Assembly (NCBI GenBank): GCA_017561985.1
Contig: JAFZAZ010000007.1
Location: 1 to 64,000 of the forward strand
Reading direction: 5' to 3'
DNA length: 64,000 nt
Source: Lachnospiraceae bacterium
Lineage (GTDB): Bacteria > Bacillota_A > Clostridia > Lachnospirales > Lachnospiraceae
The position numbers and the translations under genes are program-made. Position 1 is the first letter of the stretch. Every line of letters begins with the position of its first letter. The notes under the pieces are model-generated. The model had not been told where the DNA came from. It did no database searches and worked only from the letters and a program-made list of their open reading frames with translations. This document shows positions 43,680 through 52,517 of the stretch, piece by piece.

Positions 43680-46284
43680 CCCCCGTTTTCATTTCAAGAT
43701 TTCCGTCGACATATGTAATCTGGTAATTGTCCGTGACATCCTTGCCCTTCTCGGTATAGATGCGCACGGTCGGATTCGTGCTCTTGCGTCCTTCCGTCCC
43801 CAGCGAGGAGTCGAAGGAAATGTCGATGCGCTCGCCGTCCGCAAGCGATCCCTTCGAGATGAACCAGCGGTCGCTCGAAAGCTCTCCATCCGCCTTTTCG
43901 CCGATACGATTATAGATCGTGATCTCGATCGGCCGTGTCGTGATCTCCAGTGTCGGCGGGATCACCATCAGATTGTATTCGCGCGTCACGTCTTTTCCCG
44001 TTTCGTCGAACAGAGCGGCGCGCGCATCAAATGTATACGAGCCGACGTTCGGCCCGGCCTCCATGCGTGTCGTGAGCGTCACCTCAAGGGAATATCCCTC
44101 CGGAAGATCGCTGTTCAGCTGTGACAGATCCGGCGCTTCAATCACAATCTTCTTTCCGTTGTAGACATGGTAAACGGTTTCGAACGCAACCATGAAATCG
44201 AGTTTGCCTTCTCCGCCGGGTTCATCACCACCCTGATAACCGCCGTCATCCATCCAGGAAGAACCTCCGAGGCCTCTTCCGGTGCGGTCCGGACCGGTAA
44301 CCTCAACCGGGATCCAGCCGAGGCCGCGCACATAGATTTCCACCCAGGCGTGACCGAAATCGCCGGTCACCTTGGACCATGTGCTGCCCTTGCCGATTCC
44401 GACAAGTCCGACCGTATAACGTGCCGGAATGCCGTACGCGCGGAACATCAATACGCCCGCGCTCGCAAAATGCTGGCAGATGCCTTCCTTGCTCACGGTC
44501 AGGAAATATTTGACGATGTCCTCGCCCTCCGGAAAATCCGCATACTCCATATCGTATGTTGCGGCATGCTGGATGTAGAATGCGACCTTGTTGATGAACT
44601 CGGCCGTGATCTCATCTTCCAGGTAGATTCCCGCCTCTTCACCGAGCGACAGCATCAGATCGCGCATATCGTCGTCGATGTCAAGGTAATGCTCGAGGGC
44701 GTACTGGTAATACTCATCGTCGGAGTACTCGCGCATCCACAAAAGCTCGCTGTACGAGAGCGGCTCGCAGAGCGTGCAGTAATACTCGTTATCGTATCCG
44801 ATCTCCTCGTCCTGTGTCATAAAATACGGATAGACAAGATGCTCGAGGAGACAGTCGCGGATCGTGAGCTGACGGACCGCGTTTCCGTTTTCCATCAAAA
44901 TGTTTCCGATCCGATAATTGATCTCCGGTTCTCTCCACTGGCTCTCGGTCGTGTTTCCCCACGAAGATCCGGTGTAATACTCATATGTCTCCTCGCGGAA
45001 GTAGTATTTCTTTCCGCGGTCGCCCAGGAAGGAAATGATGGCAATTTCTTCGCCGCCTCCGCCCTGGCCGCCTTCGCCGCCCCTTCTTCCGCGGTCGCCG
45101 AGACGGTCAAGATTGATGGAATCCTTTCTCGCGGAATCCATGGAGCCGTCAGCCCTTACAACGCGGAGAAGCCCCTCCGACAGCTCGATCACATAGCAGT
45201 CCGTGACGTCACCGTAGGTGTCGCTGACGATCTTGACATCCATATCGTTGGCCGAGACTCCGACTTCCGTCTGCTGACCGGTGCAGCGAACGATAAGCGT
45301 GTCGCCGTCCGCGAGCGAATCGCCGCGGGTCTTGAAGTTTTCGTTGCGAAGCGGCTTTCCGTCATACCTCTTCATCGCAGAGCCGGAGATGATCCGGATG
45401 CTTCTGCGTGCGAACTCAAGCGATGCCTCCTGAAGCGTGACGCGGTACATGTGCGTGACGTCGTCGCCGTTCTCATCGCGGACGATGAATCTGCCGTATA
45501 TCCTTCTCTTTTCAAACGTCGTAACGCGCGTATCGCATATGAATTCGCCGGTGTGTCCGTCGAGGAGGGTTCCGCCGACCAGCGTCCACTCTTCACATGT
45601 GAGAACCTCGTGAGGGTTGCCCGAATACACTACCTTCTTGCCCTTCGGCGCCACAACGAGCGGGATTCGCTTGTCGTAGATCTGACCCGATGCCGTTTTG
45701 ATCTCGTAACAATCCTCTGCAGGACTCCCGTCCTCGTGAACGACCGCGTACGACCGCAATGTATAACTCGCGTTGAAGTTATCGCCGTAATCGATCTTAA
45801 GACTGTCAAAGCGAATGTCGGTCACGACATCGCCATACTCAAGTCCGGTGGTTTCGACCTCCGGCTTCAACTCGGTCTGCGTGACTCTGTGGTACGTTTC
45901 GATAGTCTTAGGCTGTATCGTAAGCGGCTTCTTTTTGATCTCGAACCTGCCTCTGCCGATCTCATGGCGAATGCCGAGGATCGAGGCGCTTATCGCGCGA
46001 ACCTCGTATTTTCCGGCTTTCCACGGAACATCCTCCGACCATGAGCTGTTTCCGTCGGCAAGGCGGTATTCGTAGACCACTCTGCCGGCTGTCGATGACG
46101 CCGACGGCGACGGCTTATTGCCGTACTCCACCGAACGGCATTTCAGCTCGGAAGAGGCGATACCGATGCCGAACAAAACGAACAGCGTTCCAATGATGAC
46201 CGTCATCGCGCCCACCAGGAACCACCGATATTTGTGAATGATATCGGCTATCCGCTGTATCCTCCGTTCATACTCCTCATACAT
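43663..46284 (-). CDS. Membrane transglutaminase-like protein with MBG-like repeats
   Basis: This is an 873-residue protein with one membrane segment at about 21-45 and a large outside part. MBG/Ig-like repeats lie before and after the enzyme domain (e.g. KRYDGKPLRNENF with SLADGDTLIV; GSLADGERIDISF). The transglutaminase-like core has Cys near 603 (EGICQHFASAG), His near 645 (DFGHAWVEIYV) and WIPVEVT, with Glu at the third position. A Gly-rich segment (GGEGGQGGGGEE) lies near 395. It lies in the AAA/DUF2357 operon, four bases after the MBG-repeat gene stop. It may process or crosslink exported protein; inferred only. Confidence 0.85.
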   Translation of the reverse strand: MYEEYERRIQRIADIIHKYRWFLVGAMTVIIGTLFVLFGIGIASSELKCRSVEYGNKPSPSASSTAGRVVYEYRLADGNSSWSEDVPWKAGKYEVRAISASILGIRHEIGRGRFEIKKKPLTIQPKTIETYHRVTQTELKPEVETTGLEYGDVVTDIRFDSLKIDYGDNFNASYTLRSYAVVHEDGSPAEDCYEIKTASGQIYDKRIPLVVAPKGKKVVYSGNPHEVLTCEEWTLVGGTLLDGHTGEFICDTRVTTFEKRRIYGRFIVRDENGDDVTHMYRVTLQEASLEFARRSIRIISGSAMKRYDGKPLRNENFKTRGDSLADGDTLIVRCTGQQTEVGVSANDMDVKIVSDTYGDVTDCYVIELSEGLLRVVRADGSMDSARKDSINLDRLGDRGRRGGEGGQGGGGEEIAIISFLGDRGKKYYFREETYEYYTGSSWGNTTESQWREPEINYRIGNILMENGNAVRQLTIRDCLLEHLVYPYFMTQDEEIGYDNEYYCTLCEPLSYSELLWMREYSDDEYYQYALEHYLDIDDDMRDLMLSLGEEAGIYLEDEITAEFINKVAFYIQHAATYDMEYADFPEGEDIVKYFLTVSKEGICQHFASAGVLMFRAYGIPARYTVGLVGIGKGSTWSKVTGDFGHAWVEIYVRGLGWIPVEVTGPDRTGRGLGGSSWMDDGGYQGGDEPGGEGKLDFMVAFETVYHVYNGKKIVIEAPDLSQLNSDLPEGYSLEVTLTTRMEAGPNVGSYTFDARAALFDETGKDVTREYNLMVIPPTLEITTRPIEITIYNRIGEKADGELSSDRWFISKGSLADGERIDISFDSSLGTEGRKSTNPTVRIYTEKGKDVTDNYQITYVDGNLEMKTGDENDD

Positions 46285-46287
46285 AGT

Positions 46288-47442
46288 TTAATATCCCCCC
46301 GTAATCGTAAACCTGCCGCAGATTGTGGTGATCTGATAGCAGCTTGAAACATCCTCGGACTTTCCTTCCGACTGGATGTAAATATATGCAACGTCGTTAT
46401 CCCTCGAAGAACCGGCTTCACCGTAACCGAGCTGCTGCGTCGTCTTGACCGTCAACGTCTCTCCCGGAGCAAGCGAACCCTCCACGAGCGACCAGTCGTT
46501 CGTGATCGGCTGCGAATAGAAATCGCGCGTCACGTCCTGCGTGCGGATCACCAGACGGCGCGGCGTGATCGTGAGCTTTCCGAGCTCCTTGCGGATGTCG
46601 TACATTTCGGAAACATCAACGCCGTTCTCGTCGTACACAACCGCGTAGATCGTGTTCGAGTATGTGCCGACCTTCAAAGCGCTCGCCACGGTCTTCATCT
46701 CCAGATGATGACCTTCCTTGAGTCTTTGGCTGATCACCTCGCACTGGTCGTTTGTGAGCAGAGTTCCGTCGTACTCCTTCTCCGACGAGCCGGAGCGAAG
46801 ATACACGATGCCGTAGCGGACCGTGAGCTTGCCGTACTCATACGTGATGTCATAATTGTCCGTGACATCATTTTCCTCGCTGTCATAGATCTTTGCGGTA
46901 AATGTGTTGTCGTAAATGCCGGGGTCCGTCACGGCACGGAAGTCCGTCGCCTTCAGCTCATGCGTGCTCGAAAGCTTGCCCCAGTCGTAATAAACCTCTT
47001 CGTTCATAAGCGGGGTGGCGTTGTAGATCTTGTCCGCGGACCGGCTGGTGACCGTGATCTTGCGGCGGATGACTTCCAGCTTGCCCGGCACCACTTCGAT
47101 GTTGTATTTCTCCGTGACCTCAAGGCCGCTCTCGTCAAAGACCTGCACAAACGCGGTATTGTTCGCGCTTCCGATCTCGGTCTGCTCTCCGGTCACCTTG
47201 ACTTCCATGCGGTGTCCCGGCAGAAGCTTGCCGGAGACGAGCGACCATCCCTCGTTCCTCAGAGGCGTTCCGTTGTATTCCTTCTCGCTGCTGCTCGTCT
47301 GGATGACGATCTTCGACTGCCGGAGGCGGAAGCTTCCGGTCGCAATCACGAAGGTCATCACCACCATCGTTGCGATCAGCGCGACGCTTATGGCGCCGAT
47401 AATATAAATCGGCAGTTTTTTCTTCTGCATAGTCTCCCCCAT
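46288..47442 (-). CDS. Membrane protein with four MBG-like repeats
   Basis: This 384-residue protein has one N-terminal membrane segment (about 13-35) and four ~85-residue repeats outside. Each has the pattern KxYNGTPLxNE...SGKLxxGHxxE...GTYxNTxxVxDExGxDVTxxYxIxxxxGKLxI. The same repeat type flanks the transglutaminase core of the next gene, so the two may bind each other or the same partner. It starts one base after the ATPase stop (TGA-T-ATG). A second ATG four codons in has GGGGGAG close by and is an alternative start. Confidence 0.8.
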   Translation of the reverse strand: MGETMQKKKLPIYIIGAISVALIATMVVMTFVIATGSFRLRQSKIVIQTSSSEKEYNGTPLRNEGWSLVSGKLLPGHRMEVKVTGEQTEIGSANNTAFVQVFDESGLEVTEKYNIEVVPGKLEVIRRKITVTSRSADKIYNATPLMNEEVYYDWGKLSSTHELKATDFRAVTDPGIYDNTFTAKIYDSEENDVTDNYDITYEYGKLTVRYGIVYLRSGSSEKEYDGTLLTNDQCEVISQRLKEGHHLEMKTVASALKVGTYSNTIYAVVYDENGVDVSEMYDIRKELGKLTITPRRLVIRTQDVTRDFYSQPITNDWSLVEGSLAPGETLTVKTTQQLGYGEAGSSRDNDVAYIYIQSEGKSEDVSSCYQITTICGRFTITGGY

Positions 47443-47443
47443 A

Positions 47444-48805
47444 TCAGCTTGCGAGCTGGCGCAAGTATTTCAGATAACTGCGGCACAGCGGCATCGCATC
47501 CTCGGAGAACAGCTCGTCGAGCCTTCCCGCGATCACGGTGCTTGCCTTCGCCATGACAACCGGATTCAGGCCTTCCAGCTTGCGCAGCACCTTCTTCATG
47601 AGGAAGTCGTCCAGCGCTTCCTCCTGCGTGCCGCCGCAGGCTACAAACACGGAAACGTAATCCTCCATCTGCATGCGGATACGGTTGCCGTACGTGATGT
47701 GGTATTTTTCGCTCAGGAAACGGTCAAGCTCCGCAACCTTGTCGCGCACGTCCTGCGACATCCGGTACGACTGCTTCGCGCCGTTCACAAGCCACTGAAA
47801 ATACGAGAACGGGATCTTCGCTCCCTCCGACTGCGGCGCGATAAAAGGCTGAGCCTTACGGTCGAGATTCATCACCATCGCGCGGTCGTACACCTTGTCC
47901 GAGATGGAAAATGTGGAATCGTCGTTGTTGGCAGTTCCGATGAACCACACATTTTCCGGAAGACGGAATCGTCCGTCCTCGAACAGGTTCGGGTCGTTCT
48001 CCCACGTATCGCTTGTCATCTCGAGGAAACGGTTCTTCGGGTCAAGCTCCATCAAAGAGAGGAAGTCCGCAAAATAATACTCCACTCTCGCGATGTTCAT
48101 CTCGTCGAGCACCACGATGTACATATTGTCTGTGAAGCGCGCCTCGTAGAGGATCTTGAGAAGCGTGCTCTCGTTGAATTTCTTGGTGAACTCGTTGAAG
48201 TATCCGATGACGTCCGAGCGCTCCTTCCACATCGGCTGCACGGAGACGACCGACGAGCGGTTTCCGAGGTACTCGCCGATGGCCGTCGCAAGCGACGTCT
48301 TACCGGTTCCGGACAGGCCCTGCATCACCATCAGGTGCGAAACGCCGAGGCCGGCGATGAACTTCCGGATATCCTCGATTGAGTAGTACAGCTGCATCTT
48401 CGACGCCGCGTAGTTGTGGAAATCCTCGCACAGCTGCGCAAGGTTGATCGTCGTCTCATACGCGGGCGCCGCGTATTCCTTCATCTTCGCGTCGGTGCCG
48501 GAGAGTGCACGGAACCGCGCGGTGTCCTCCTGTTCCTTCTTCTCGCGGAACAGCGTGAAGCCGAAGCGCTCCTTCGCAATGATGACCGTCAGCACGACGA
48601 GAACGACCGGCAGGAACAATGCGAGCAAAAGCACGAGGTAGACGGTCTCCGAATGGATGAACGCACCCTCGCCGAACACGCCCGCGAGCGACTCCGCGTC
48701 CGACTTGTAGATTCCGATCAGAATCAATATCACGCTGACCAGCGCGATACTTCCCACCGCGACGAACAGCCGCAGATAGGAAAATCCCTTCTTTTTCTCA
48801 CTCAT
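47444..48805 (-). CDS. Membrane-tethered McrB/MoxR-like AAA ATPase (first copy)
   Basis: This 453-residue protein has two membrane segments (about 12-32 and 55-77) and a cytosolic AAA domain. Walker A is GLSGTGKT at about 163-170, followed by VVSVQPMWKERSDVIGYFNEF, VVLDEMN, ARVEYYFADFLS and GTANNDDST. It is closely similar to the ATPase at 42369-43679 through the whole AAA domain. It overlaps the upstream DUF2357-like gene by eight bases. McrB ATPases normally drive a partner; the neighbours suggest the DUF2357-like protein here. Confidence 0.85.
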   Translation of the reverse strand: MSEKKKGFSYLRLFVAVGSIALVSVILILIGIYKSDAESLAGVFGEGAFIHSETVYLVLLLALFLPVVLVVLTVIIAKERFGFTLFREKKEQEDTARFRALSGTDAKMKEYAAPAYETTINLAQLCEDFHNYAASKMQLYYSIEDIRKFIAGLGVSHLMVMQGLSGTGKTSLATAIGEYLGNRSSVVSVQPMWKERSDVIGYFNEFTKKFNESTLLKILYEARFTDNMYIVVLDEMNIARVEYYFADFLSLMELDPKNRFLEMTSDTWENDPNLFEDGRFRLPENVWFIGTANNDDSTFSISDKVYDRAMVMNLDRKAQPFIAPQSEGAKIPFSYFQWLVNGAKQSYRMSQDVRDKVAELDRFLSEKYHITYGNRIRMQMEDYVSVFVACGGTQEEALDDFLMKKVLRKLEGLNPVVMAKASTVIAGRLDELFSEDAMPLCRSYLKYLRQLAS

Positions 48806-50330
48806 TGTTTACTTCTTCCTTTCCCCACAGCAAACGCTTGCGTATTTTTTTCTTCGCTTTCTTCCAGTTCAGACTGTAAACGCGCTCAAACGCCTCGCGC
48901 TCCTTCTCGAGTTCGATGAAGTCTTCTCTCTCCGAGTAGTCCGCGCTTACGGTTCCCGCTCCGTACGCCTCGGTCATTCCGACGATACGTGCGCTCAGGA
49001 AGCGGCGCTGTTCCTGTTCGTTCGCAAGCGCGAGCCGAAGCTCATCCGCCTCCGCCTTGAGCCTTTCGATCTCGGCTCTCGCCTCCTCGGTCTGCATCGC
49101 CGCATGCCGGTTCATATCGCTGCTGATCCGGCGCTGATCGTCGAGCGTCTTCCGAAGTGCTTCCTCGCGGATTGTCGCCGTCTCCGCCGATTTCTTCCAC
49201 TCCGCCGCGCGCTCAAGCTCTTCGCGGAGCTCCTGCAGCGACGACTCGAACGCGGTCGTCTCCTCGCCGAGCAGCTGCAGGCATTCCTCGACCGTCACAT
49301 CCCCGCCCGAAAGGCGGGCGCGGATCTGCTCGAGTTTCTCGGCGCGGGCCTTCTCCTCGGCCTCGCGGCGCGCAGCCTCCTCAGCCGCAAAATTTGCCTC
49401 CAGCTCATCCGCGGCGTTCTTGCCGTATTTGTGATTCAGATACATGGCAAACAGAGCGAGTTCGGACACCTCGCTCTCCATCTGCTCCGGGAACGGCGTG
49501 AGCGTGTTCTCGTGGCGCTCCAGCGTGAAACCGTCTCCGTCGTACGTGCTCAGATAGTCGTAAAGCTCCACGACCGCCTTGAAATGCTGGTCCATCCGAA
49601 GCACGTTGGTTCTCGTGATCGGAGGCGTCACCATCGGCGCAAGAGCCACAATCTTCATGAGCGGCGTCGCCAGAAGTCCCATGATGGCGCCTGCCGCGGC
49701 CTCGATGCGTACGATCTTGTGCGCCGTCGCATCCTCCTCCGCAGTGAGACCGCCCGTCATGTCCGAAAGCTTCAGATCGAAAGAGAGCTTGCCGCCGGCG
49801 GTCCGGATCGTCTTCTGACACTCGGTCTCGACGCTCTTCTCGTTCCACGCCTTCGCGATGCGACTGTAGCGGTAGTCGAGGAAGTCTCTCGTGCTGCACA
49901 GCACCATGTAGAGCACACGGTTTTCGTACACGTCGTAGTTGCTCTCATTTTCAAAAACCTGCAGCTTGTCGGGAATCAGGTCCTGACCTTCCTCGGGCAC
50001 GTGCGTGATCATCTCGCTGTGCCGCGCCAGGTGCTCCACCGACGAGCGCGACACTTTGCGCACGCGCTCGATCGAGGTGATGTTTCCCTCGGTCTTGATG
50101 AACTGCCGGTCCTCGCGGATCGCCGCCTCCAGGTGCGGAATCGCCCGCTCGATCCGCGCGATCCATTCCTCGTCGATCGTGACATCGAAATAGACGCCTC
50201 GCAGACTCTCGCTCTTCGTTCCCGCACGCATCAGCGCGTCCCGCAGTTTGCGGATTTCCTTCGCATCGCCGAGCTCTTCGCCGAAGCGCTTCGCCGCCCG
50301 ATGCAATCGATCCATAATCGTCTGACCCAT
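48798..50330 (-). CDS. DUF2357-like protein with long C-terminal coiled coil
   Basis: This is a 510-residue soluble protein. Its middle contains VFENESNYDVYENRVLYMVL (about 125-145), which resembles the ENR segment of DUF2357 proteins that pair with McrB-type ATPases. A charged, heptad-rich coiled coil occupies about 315-485 (e.g. EAARREAEEKARAEKLEQ). I see no clear PD-(D/E)xK nuclease motif, so a nuclease role is doubtful. It is the first gene of the operon, preceded by GGGGGGA, and overlaps the first ATPase gene by eight bases. Likely an adaptor that couples to the ATPases; inference. Confidence 0.7.
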   Translation of the reverse strand: MGQTIMDRLHRAAKRFGEELGDAKEIRKLRDALMRAGTKSESLRGVYFDVTIDEEWIARIERAIPHLEAAIREDRQFIKTEGNITSIERVRKVSRSSVEHLARHSEMITHVPEEGQDLIPDKLQVFENESNYDVYENRVLYMVLCSTRDFLDYRYSRIAKAWNEKSVETECQKTIRTAGGKLSFDLKLSDMTGGLTAEEDATAHKIVRIEAAAGAIMGLLATPLMKIVALAPMVTPPITRTNVLRMDQHFKAVVELYDYLSTYDGDGFTLERHENTLTPFPEQMESEVSELALFAMYLNHKYGKNAADELEANFAAEEAARREAEEKARAEKLEQIRARLSGGDVTVEECLQLLGEETTAFESSLQELREELERAAEWKKSAETATIREEALRKTLDDQRRISSDMNRHAAMQTEEARAEIERLKAEADELRLALANEQEQRRFLSARIVGMTEAYGAGTVSADYSEREDFIELEKEREAFERVYSLNWKKAKKKIRKRLLWGKEEVNNE

Positions 50331-50361
50331 ACTGTAAAGTCCCCCCGTATGATGAATATTG

Positions 50362-50850
50362 TTATTTCAGCGCCTCGCAGGACTCCCCGTCGAGAAGCAC
50401 CTGCACAAGCGTGTCATCCGTGTCGTAAACCAGCTTGAGGGAGAAGAAATCGCGGTCCTCCGCGAGCAGCCGGAAGAACACTTTGTCTCCCTCCCATATG
50501 GGAAGCTCGCAAACACGATCGATCTTCACCCAGACGAGCTCTCCCTCGTCGCACTCCCCGGGTTCGCCCGCCGCCGTCGCCGTGTACAGATGCATGTACT
50601 CAACGACCGAATCGCCGTAGCAGAACGTCACGATGCCGCGGACCCGAAAGCTCGTGAGCGTCATTCCGGTCTCCTCCGTCACCTCGCGCTTCAGGCACTC
50701 CTCCGGGCTCTCCCCGTACGCAAAATGCCCTCCGACGCCGATGTATTTGTCGCGGTTCACATCATTTTGTTTTTTCACGCGATGCATCATCAGGTAACAA
50801 CCGTCACGCTCGATGTAGCACAGCGTCGTGAGCTCCGGCACACGTTCCAT
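50362..50850 (-). CDS. Nudix hydrolase
   Basis: This 162-residue protein has a complete Nudix box from GGHFAYGESPEEC to REVTEETGM (about residues 39-63), the Mg-binding motif of enzymes that cleave nucleoside diphosphates linked to another group. The pattern around it (LMMHRVKKQNDVNRDKYIG) resembles MutT/8-oxo-dGTPase-like members. Substrate not certain. It lies 31 bases upstream of the DUF2357 operon on the same strand and could be its first gene. Confidence 0.9.
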   Translation of the reverse strand: MERVPELTTLCYIERDGCYLMMHRVKKQNDVNRDKYIGVGGHFAYGESPEECLKREVTEETGMTLTSFRVRGIVTFCYGDSVVEYMHLYTATAAGEPGECDEGELVWVKIDRVCELPIWEGDKVFFRLLAEDRDFFSLKLVYDTDDTLVQVLLDGESCEALK

Positions 50851-50858
50851 GGTCTCTC

Positions 50859-50929
50859 CTTATCGCTTGCCCGGCCGTTCGTCTTATCGCCCGCCCGGCC
50901 GTTCACCGTATCGTTTGCCTATCGCCCGC
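50859..50929. repeat. Degenerate 24-bp tandem repeats
   Basis: Unit 1 (50859-50882) and unit 2 (50883-50906) share CTTATCGC(T/C)(T/C)GCCCGGCCGTTC; a partial third starts at 50907. They lie between glpK and the Nudix gene. The unit length equals that of the repeat at 7975-8067, though the sequence differs. Confidence 0.65.
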
Positions 50930-50968
50930 ACCCCCGCTCGCTCGTTCGCGGAAAATGCCGCTCCGTTC

Positions 50969-52441
50969 CTACAGGAGCATCCCGACGGCGTCTTTCCAGC
51001 CGCGGATCATCTCGTCGCGCTTTGCCTCGTCGATGGCGGGACGGAACACCGTGTCCTCACCGGTACAGCGCTCGATGTCCGCTTCATTTTCCCAGAAACC
51101 GGTCGCGAGACCGGCGAGATATGCCGCCCCGAGCGCCGTCGTCTCGACGCATTCCGGGCGATGCACTTCCGCGTTGCTGATGTCTGCCTGAACCTGCATC
51201 AGATAGTTGTTCGTGCTCGCGCCGCCGTCCGCGCGGAGCGAAGTCACCGGCTGCCCGGCGTCCTGTCCCATGGCGGTTACGATGTCGTTGACCTGGTAAG
51301 CGATCGCATCAAGCGCGGCGCGGATGATGTGATACCGGTCGACGCCTCTCGTCAGTCCGACGATCGCTCCCTTTGCCTCGGGCTTCCAGTACGGCGCTCC
51401 GAGTCCGGTAAATGCCGGCACGATGTAGCAGCCGTTCGTATCGTTCACCTTCTGCGCCAGCTCCTCGGTCTCGGGAGCCGTGCGGATCAGCCGCAGCTCG
51501 TCGCGGAGCCACTGCACGACCGCGCCGCCCATGAACACCGAGCCCTCAAGCGCGTACGTGATCTCACCGCCGCGTCCCCACGCAACGGTGGTCACGAGGC
51601 CGTGCTCCGAGCGGATCGGCCGGTCGCCGGTGTTCATCAGCAGGAAACAACCCGTGCCGTACGTGTTTTTGATGTCGCCGGCGTTGAAGCACTTCTGCCC
51701 GAACAACGCCGCCTGCTGGTCTCCCGCCGCACCCGCGATGCGCACATTTCCTCCGAGGTACTCGCGCGCGCACTCGCCGTACACAGCGCTGTTGGAGACA
51801 GGCTGCGGAAGCATGCGGACCGGAATTCCGAGCCATTCGCAGATCTCGGCATCCCACTGCATCGTATGAATATTGAACAGCATCGTACGCGACGCATTGC
51901 TGTAATCGGTCACGTGCCGACGCCCTTTGGTCAGTTTCCAGATCAGCCACGTCTCCACGGTGCCGAAGAGCAGCTTGCCCTGCGCCGCCTTCTCCCGCGC
52001 GCCCTCCACGTGGTCAAGAATCCACGCGAGCTTCGTGGCCGAAAAATAAGGATCCAGCACAAGGCCGGTCTTCTCGCGGATCCGTTCCGCGTACGGCGCA
52101 AGACGTTCGCAGTAATCGACGGTCCGGCGGCACTGCCACACGATCGCGCGGTACACCGGCATTCCGGTGTCGCGGTCCCAAACGATCGTCGTCTCGCGCT
52201 GGTTGGTGATGCCGATCGCGTCGATGTCATCCGCTCCGACGCCGGCCTTCATCATCGCCTCCACCGCAACGCCGAGCTGTGCGGACCACAGCTCCATCGG
52301 GTCATGCTCGACCCACCCCGCCTGCGGATAATACTGCGTAATCTCCTTCTGTGCAACGCTCACGATCTTCGAATTCCGGTCGAAAATGATCGCCCGCTCC
52401 GAAGTCGTTCCCGCGTCAAATGCCATGATATAGTTTCCCAT
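50969..52441 (-). CDS. glpK: Glycerol kinase
   Basis: This 490-residue FGGY-family kinase converts glycerol to glycerol 3-phosphate. The N terminus [21 protein letters not shown] is typical, as are [11 protein letters not shown], the TNQRETT segment and the C-terminal [15 protein letters not shown]. Length is normal. GGAGAGG precedes the start. No glpF or glpD is adjacent, so it is a lone copy; the two-component system follows after 76 bases on the same strand and is not obviously linked. Confidence 0.95.
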   Translation of the reverse strand: MGNYIMAFDAGTTSERAIIFDRNSKIVSVAQKEITQYYPQAGWVEHDPMELWSAQLGVAVEAMMKAGVGADDIDAIGITNQRETTIVWDRDTGMPVYRAIVWQCRRTVDYCERLAPYAERIREKTGLVLDPYFSATKLAWILDHVEGAREKAAQGKLLFGTVETWLIWKLTKGRRHVTDYSNASRTMLFNIHTMQWDAEICEWLGIPVRMLPQPVSNSAVYGECAREYLGGNVRIAGAAGDQQAALFGQKCFNAGDIKNTYGTGCFLLMNTGDRPIRSEHGLVTTVAWGRGGEITYALEGSVFMGGAVVQWLRDELRLIRTAPETEELAQKVNDTNGCYIVPAFTGLGAPYWKPEAKGAIVGLTRGVDRYHIIRAALDAIAYQVNDIVTAMGQDAGQPVTSLRADGGASTNNYLMQVQADISNAEVHRPECVETTALGAAYLAGLATGFWENEADIERCTGEDTVFRPAIDEAKRDEMIRGWKDAVGMLL

Positions 52442-52517
52442 GCTAACCTCTCCGTTACGCCCTTCCCGTATTTATCTGCCGATTGTTTCATTTTCCGAAA
52501 TGTCCCGCGCGGCGCCG

